Source: Streptomyces typhae (GTDB lineage: Bacteria; Actinomycetota; Actinomycetes; Streptomycetales; Streptomycetaceae). Taken from it: a DNA stretch of 64,000 nucleotides. Of the stretch, positions 61,898 through 64,000 are shown piece by piece (the stretch's first letter is position 1; each line of letters starts with the position of its first letter). The stretch covers positions 482,184-546,183 of the forward strand of contig NZ_WPNZ01000002.1 of NCBI RefSeq assembly GCF_009755605.1, given 5' to 3'. Made by a program: the position numbers and the translations under genes. Under the pieces are notes generated by a model. The model was not told the origin of the DNA and did no database searches. It worked only from the letters and a program-made list of their open reading frames with translations.

Positions 61898-62107
61898 GAG
61901 GATGCGTCTGGCCTTCCCTAGTGGAGCGTGTGATGGCTTGTTAGGTAGGCGAGGTGGGTGCTGAGTGGCGTGGAGGCTTCCATCGTAGTCTCGCCCGCAC
62001 GAAGACGGCGCGAGGGTCTGCGCCATTGTCAGCAGATGATGAGCCGCCCCGCTTCTGGAGACGTGCCACAGGGGTTACGGGTTCCCCCGATCGGGCCGCA
62101 TATGGCA

Positions 62108-62137
62108 AGGGACGGCCGGTTCCGACCGGCCGTCCCT
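62108..62137 (-). terminator. 13-bp perfect terminator after ndk
   Basis: AGGGACGGCCGGT (62108-62120) pairs with ACCGGCCGTCCCT (62125-62137) around the loop TCCG, 38 bases past the ndk stop. Confidence 0.9.
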
Positions 62138-62175
62138 GGTGTCGTCGACGGCGTGTCCGCCGGCCGCGGGGCCCG

Positions 62176-62589
62176 TCAGACGAGGCCCGGGAAGAAGATC
62201 TTCAGCTCGCGCTCGGCGGACTCGGCGGAGTCCGACGCGTGGATGAGGTTCTCCCGGACGATGACGCCGAAGTCGCCGCGGATGGAGCCGGGCGCGGCGG
62301 CGATCGGGTCGGTCGGCCCGGCGAGCTGACGCACGCCCTCGATGACCCGCTCGCCGTCGACGACGAGGGCGACGACGGGACCGGAGGACATGAAGGCGAC
62401 GAGCGGCTCGTAGAAGGGCTTGCCCTGGTGCTCGCCGTAGTGCTGCTCCAGGGTCTCCTGGTCCAGTGAGCGCAGCTCCATCGCGGAGATGCTCCAGCCC
62501 GCCTTGCGCTCGATACGGCCGACGATCTCGCCGATCAGTCCGCGGCGGACGGCGTCGGGCTTGAGGAGGACGAGGGTGCGCTCGCTCAT
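62176..62589 (-). CDS. ndk: Nucleoside diphosphate kinase
   Basis: A 137-aa NDK that balances NTP pools. MSERTLVLLKPDAVRRGLIG begins at ATG 62589; the catalytic His is in ENLIHASDSAESAERE near residue 117, and GPVVALVVDGERVI near residue 70 is canonical. A full-length enzyme. It is followed by a strong hairpin, and stands between DUF4233 and mreB. Confidence 0.97.
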   Translation of the reverse strand: MSERTLVLLKPDAVRRGLIGEIVGRIERKAGWSISAMELRSLDQETLEQHYGEHQGKPFYEPLVAFMSSGPVVALVVDGERVIEGVRQLAGPTDPIAAAPGSIRGDFGVIVRENLIHASDSAESAERELKIFFPGLV

Positions 62590-62651
62590 GGTGTGCGGCT
62601 CCAAGAGGTGTTCTGCGTGACCGTGGGAATGCCCGCACGATACCGGGGCGG

Positions 62652-63017
62652 CTACGGAGTGTGTTGCCCGGCTCCGCCTCCGGACTCGGCCATGGCCGCG
62701 AACCGGGCCTTCGCCTCGTCGATCTTCCGCCCGAAGTGCACCGACGCCCACCACAGGGCGGCGAACATCGCCCCCATGAAGAACATCATCGGCACGATGA
62801 AGCCGCTGGCGATCAGCGCGATCTGGAGCGCCCAGCCGAGCTGGACGCCGCCCGGCCGGGTGACCATGCCGCACAGCAGGACCGACAGGGCCATGGCGAT
62901 GCCGCAGACCGTCCAGACCGTGCCCATCTCCAGGTCCGGGTCCTTCATGGCGACGAGACCCGCGAACCCGATGACGAGGAACTCACCGATCAGCGTCGAC
63001 GAACAGAGCGTGCGCAC
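62652..63017 (-). CDS. DUF4233 membrane protein
   Basis: A 121-aa four-TM protein from GTG 63017 (VRTLCSSTLIGEFLVIG). The family is known only from actinobacteria and is consistently found beside folC. Here its start lies five bases beyond the folC stop, so the two are co-transcribed. Helices: IGEFLVIGFAGLVAM, TVWTVCGIAMALSVLLCG, QLGWALQIALIASGFIV and FFMGAMFAALWWASV; the C-terminus is soluble. Function unknown. Confidence 0.9.
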   Translation of the reverse strand: MRTLCSSTLIGEFLVIGFAGLVAMKDPDLEMGTVWTVCGIAMALSVLLCGMVTRPGGVQLGWALQIALIASGFIVPMMFFMGAMFAALWWASVHFGRKIDEAKARFAAMAESGGGAGQHTP

Positions 63018-63022
63018 AGCGG

Positions 63023-64000
63023 TCAGCCCCTCCCCAGGAGCAGTCGGGCCTCGCCGACGGTCATGACGGAGCCGGTGACGAGGACACCGCCGCCGGCGAA
63101 CTCCCCCTCCTCCTCGGCCAGCGTGATCGCCGCCTCCAGGGCGTCGTCGAGCCGCGGCTCGACCTGCACCCGGTCCTCGCCGAAGACCTCCACGGCGAGG
63201 GCGGCGAGCACGTCGGCGTCCTGGGCGCGGTGGCTGGAGTTCTGCGTGACGACGACCTCGGCGAAGATCGGCTCGAAGGCCTCCAGCATGCCGCGGGCGT
63301 TCTTGTCGTCGCTGACGCCGACCACGCCGATGAGGCGGCTGAAGTCGAAGACCTCACCGATCGCCGCGGCGGCGGCGCGGGCGCCCGCGGGGTTGTGCGC
63401 CGCGTCCAGGACGACGGTGGGCGAGCGGCGGACCACTTCGAGGCGGCCGGGCGAGGCGACGGAGGCGAAGGCCTTGCGGACGGTGTCGATGTCCAGGGGG
63501 CGGGCGTGCTGGGCGCCGACGCCGAAGAACGCCTCGACGGCGGCGAGGGCCACCGCGGCGTTGTGCGCCTGGTGCTCGCCGTGCAGCGGCAGGAACACCT
63601 CTGTGTACTCGTTGGCCGCGCCGCCGAGCCCGCGCAGCGTCAGGAGCTGACCGCCGACGGCGACCTGCCGGGACGTGACCCCGAACTCCAGGCCCTCGCG
63701 CGCGACCGTCGCGTCCACCTCGACGGCCTTCTTCAGGAGCACCTGGGCGGCGTCGACCGGCTGCTGCGCCAGGATGACCGTGGCGTCCTGCTTGATGACG
63801 CCGGACTTCTCGGCGGCGATCTCCGCGGCCGTGTTGCCGAGGCGGTCGGTGTGGTCCAGGTCGATGGGGGTGACGACGGCGACGGAGCCGTCGATGACGT
63901 TCGTGGCGTCCCAGGTGCCGCCCATGCCGACCTCGACGACGGCGACGTCCACGGGGGCGTCCGCGAAGGCCGCGTACGCCATGCCGGTGAGGACCTCGAA
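63023..64000 (-). CDS. folC: Folylpolyglutamate synthase/dihydrofolate synthase, 3' part
   Basis: The 5' end is beyond the window. The visible C-terminal 325 residues include VEVGMGGTWDATNVID, the metal/ATP loop HTDRLGNTAAEIAAEKSGVI near residue 45 of the visible part, LPLHGEHQAHNAAVALAA near 130, and DAAHNPAGARAAAAAI near 195, all typical of the Mur-ligase-like FolC fold. It adds glutamate to folates and, in many bacteria, to dihydropteroate. It precedes the DUF4233 gene by five bases. Confidence 0.95.
   Translation of the reverse strand, partial: FEVLTGMAYAAFADAPVDVAVVEVGMGGTWDATNVIDGSVAVVTPIDLDHTDRLGNTAAEIAAEKSGVIKQDATVILAQQPVDAAQVLLKKAVEVDATVAREGLEFGVTSRQVAVGGQLLTLRGLGGAANEYTEVFLPLHGEHQAHNAAVALAAVEAFFGVGAQHARPLDIDTVRKAFASVASPGRLEVVRRSPTVVLDAAHNPAGARAAAAAIGEVFDFSRLIGVVGVSDDKNARGMLEAFEPIFAEVVVTQNSSHRAQDADVLAALAVEVFGEDRVQVEPRLDDALEAAITLAEEEGEFAGGGVLVTGSVMTVGEARLLLGRG

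Overview
The window is about 64 kb of very GC-rich chromosomal DNA from a Streptomyces or close relative. The evidence is strong third-position G/C bias, many GTG starts, dense gene packing, actinobacterial families (MmyB-type XRE regulator, CYTH/CHAD, DUF4233, TIGR03960/TIGR03936 radical SAM pair) and a gene order that, from memory, follows the S. coelicolor core region from about SCO2561 to SCO2614. Most genes lie on the minus strand. The first gene (response regulator) and the last (folC) are cut by the window edges.

Layout. 1-7.8 kb: response regulator, acyl-CoA synthetase, lepA, rpsT, holA, a small unknown gene, a YceI protein. 8-13.3 kb: comEC, comEA, degV. 13.4-17.5 kb: a coiled-coil membrane protein and leuS, which has a previously unlabelled 12-codon leader peptide and attenuator. 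17.8-20.9 kb: a bis-heme membrane protein translationally coupled to a NuoF-like/ferredoxin fusion. 21.1-25.8 kb: two identical tRNA-Ala(GGC) genes bracket a GT87 mannosyltransferase-like gene, two tiny zinc-ribbon genes, and a divergent MFS exporter/XRE regulator pair. 25.9-33.6 kb: histidine phosphatase, rsfS, an LCP/LytR_C protein with degraded active site, nadD, two single-TM small proteins, an M48 protease, and two membrane proteins sharing an N-terminal motif. 33.7-50.2 kb: proA, unknown, proB, a TagF-like polymerase, obgE, rpmA, rplU, a secreted PLD-like protein, an oversized rne and the TIGR03936 gene. 50.3-53.5 kb: a seven-repeat membrane protein and the TIGR03960 radical SAM gene. 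53.6-64 kb: CYTH/CHAD, the elongation/spore-wall cluster rodA-pbp2-mreD-mreC-mreB, ndk, DUF4233 and folC.

How they work together. Three themes recur: ribosome and translation upkeep (LepA, S20, LeuRS, RsfS, Obg, L27, L21, RNase E, tRNA-Ala), DNA uptake or replication (HolA, ComEA, ComEC), and envelope construction (TagF-like, LCP-like, RodA, PBP2, MreBCD and several small membrane proteins that in S. coelicolor belong to the spore-wall region).

A striking feature is how often short tandem repeats sit inside or at the 3' ends of conserved genes: a 24-bp repeat inside proB, 15-bp and 192-bp repeats in rne, a triplicated proA 3' end, a duplicated holA 3' end, repeats in comEC, comEA, mreC and the LCP-like gene, and 9-24-bp repeats in several intergenic gaps. 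The best candidates for undescribed biology are the leuS attenuator, the bis-heme/NuoF-like electron-transfer pair, and the repeat membrane protein between the two radical SAM partners. No prophage, insertion sequence, biosynthetic cluster or functional CRISPR array was seen.
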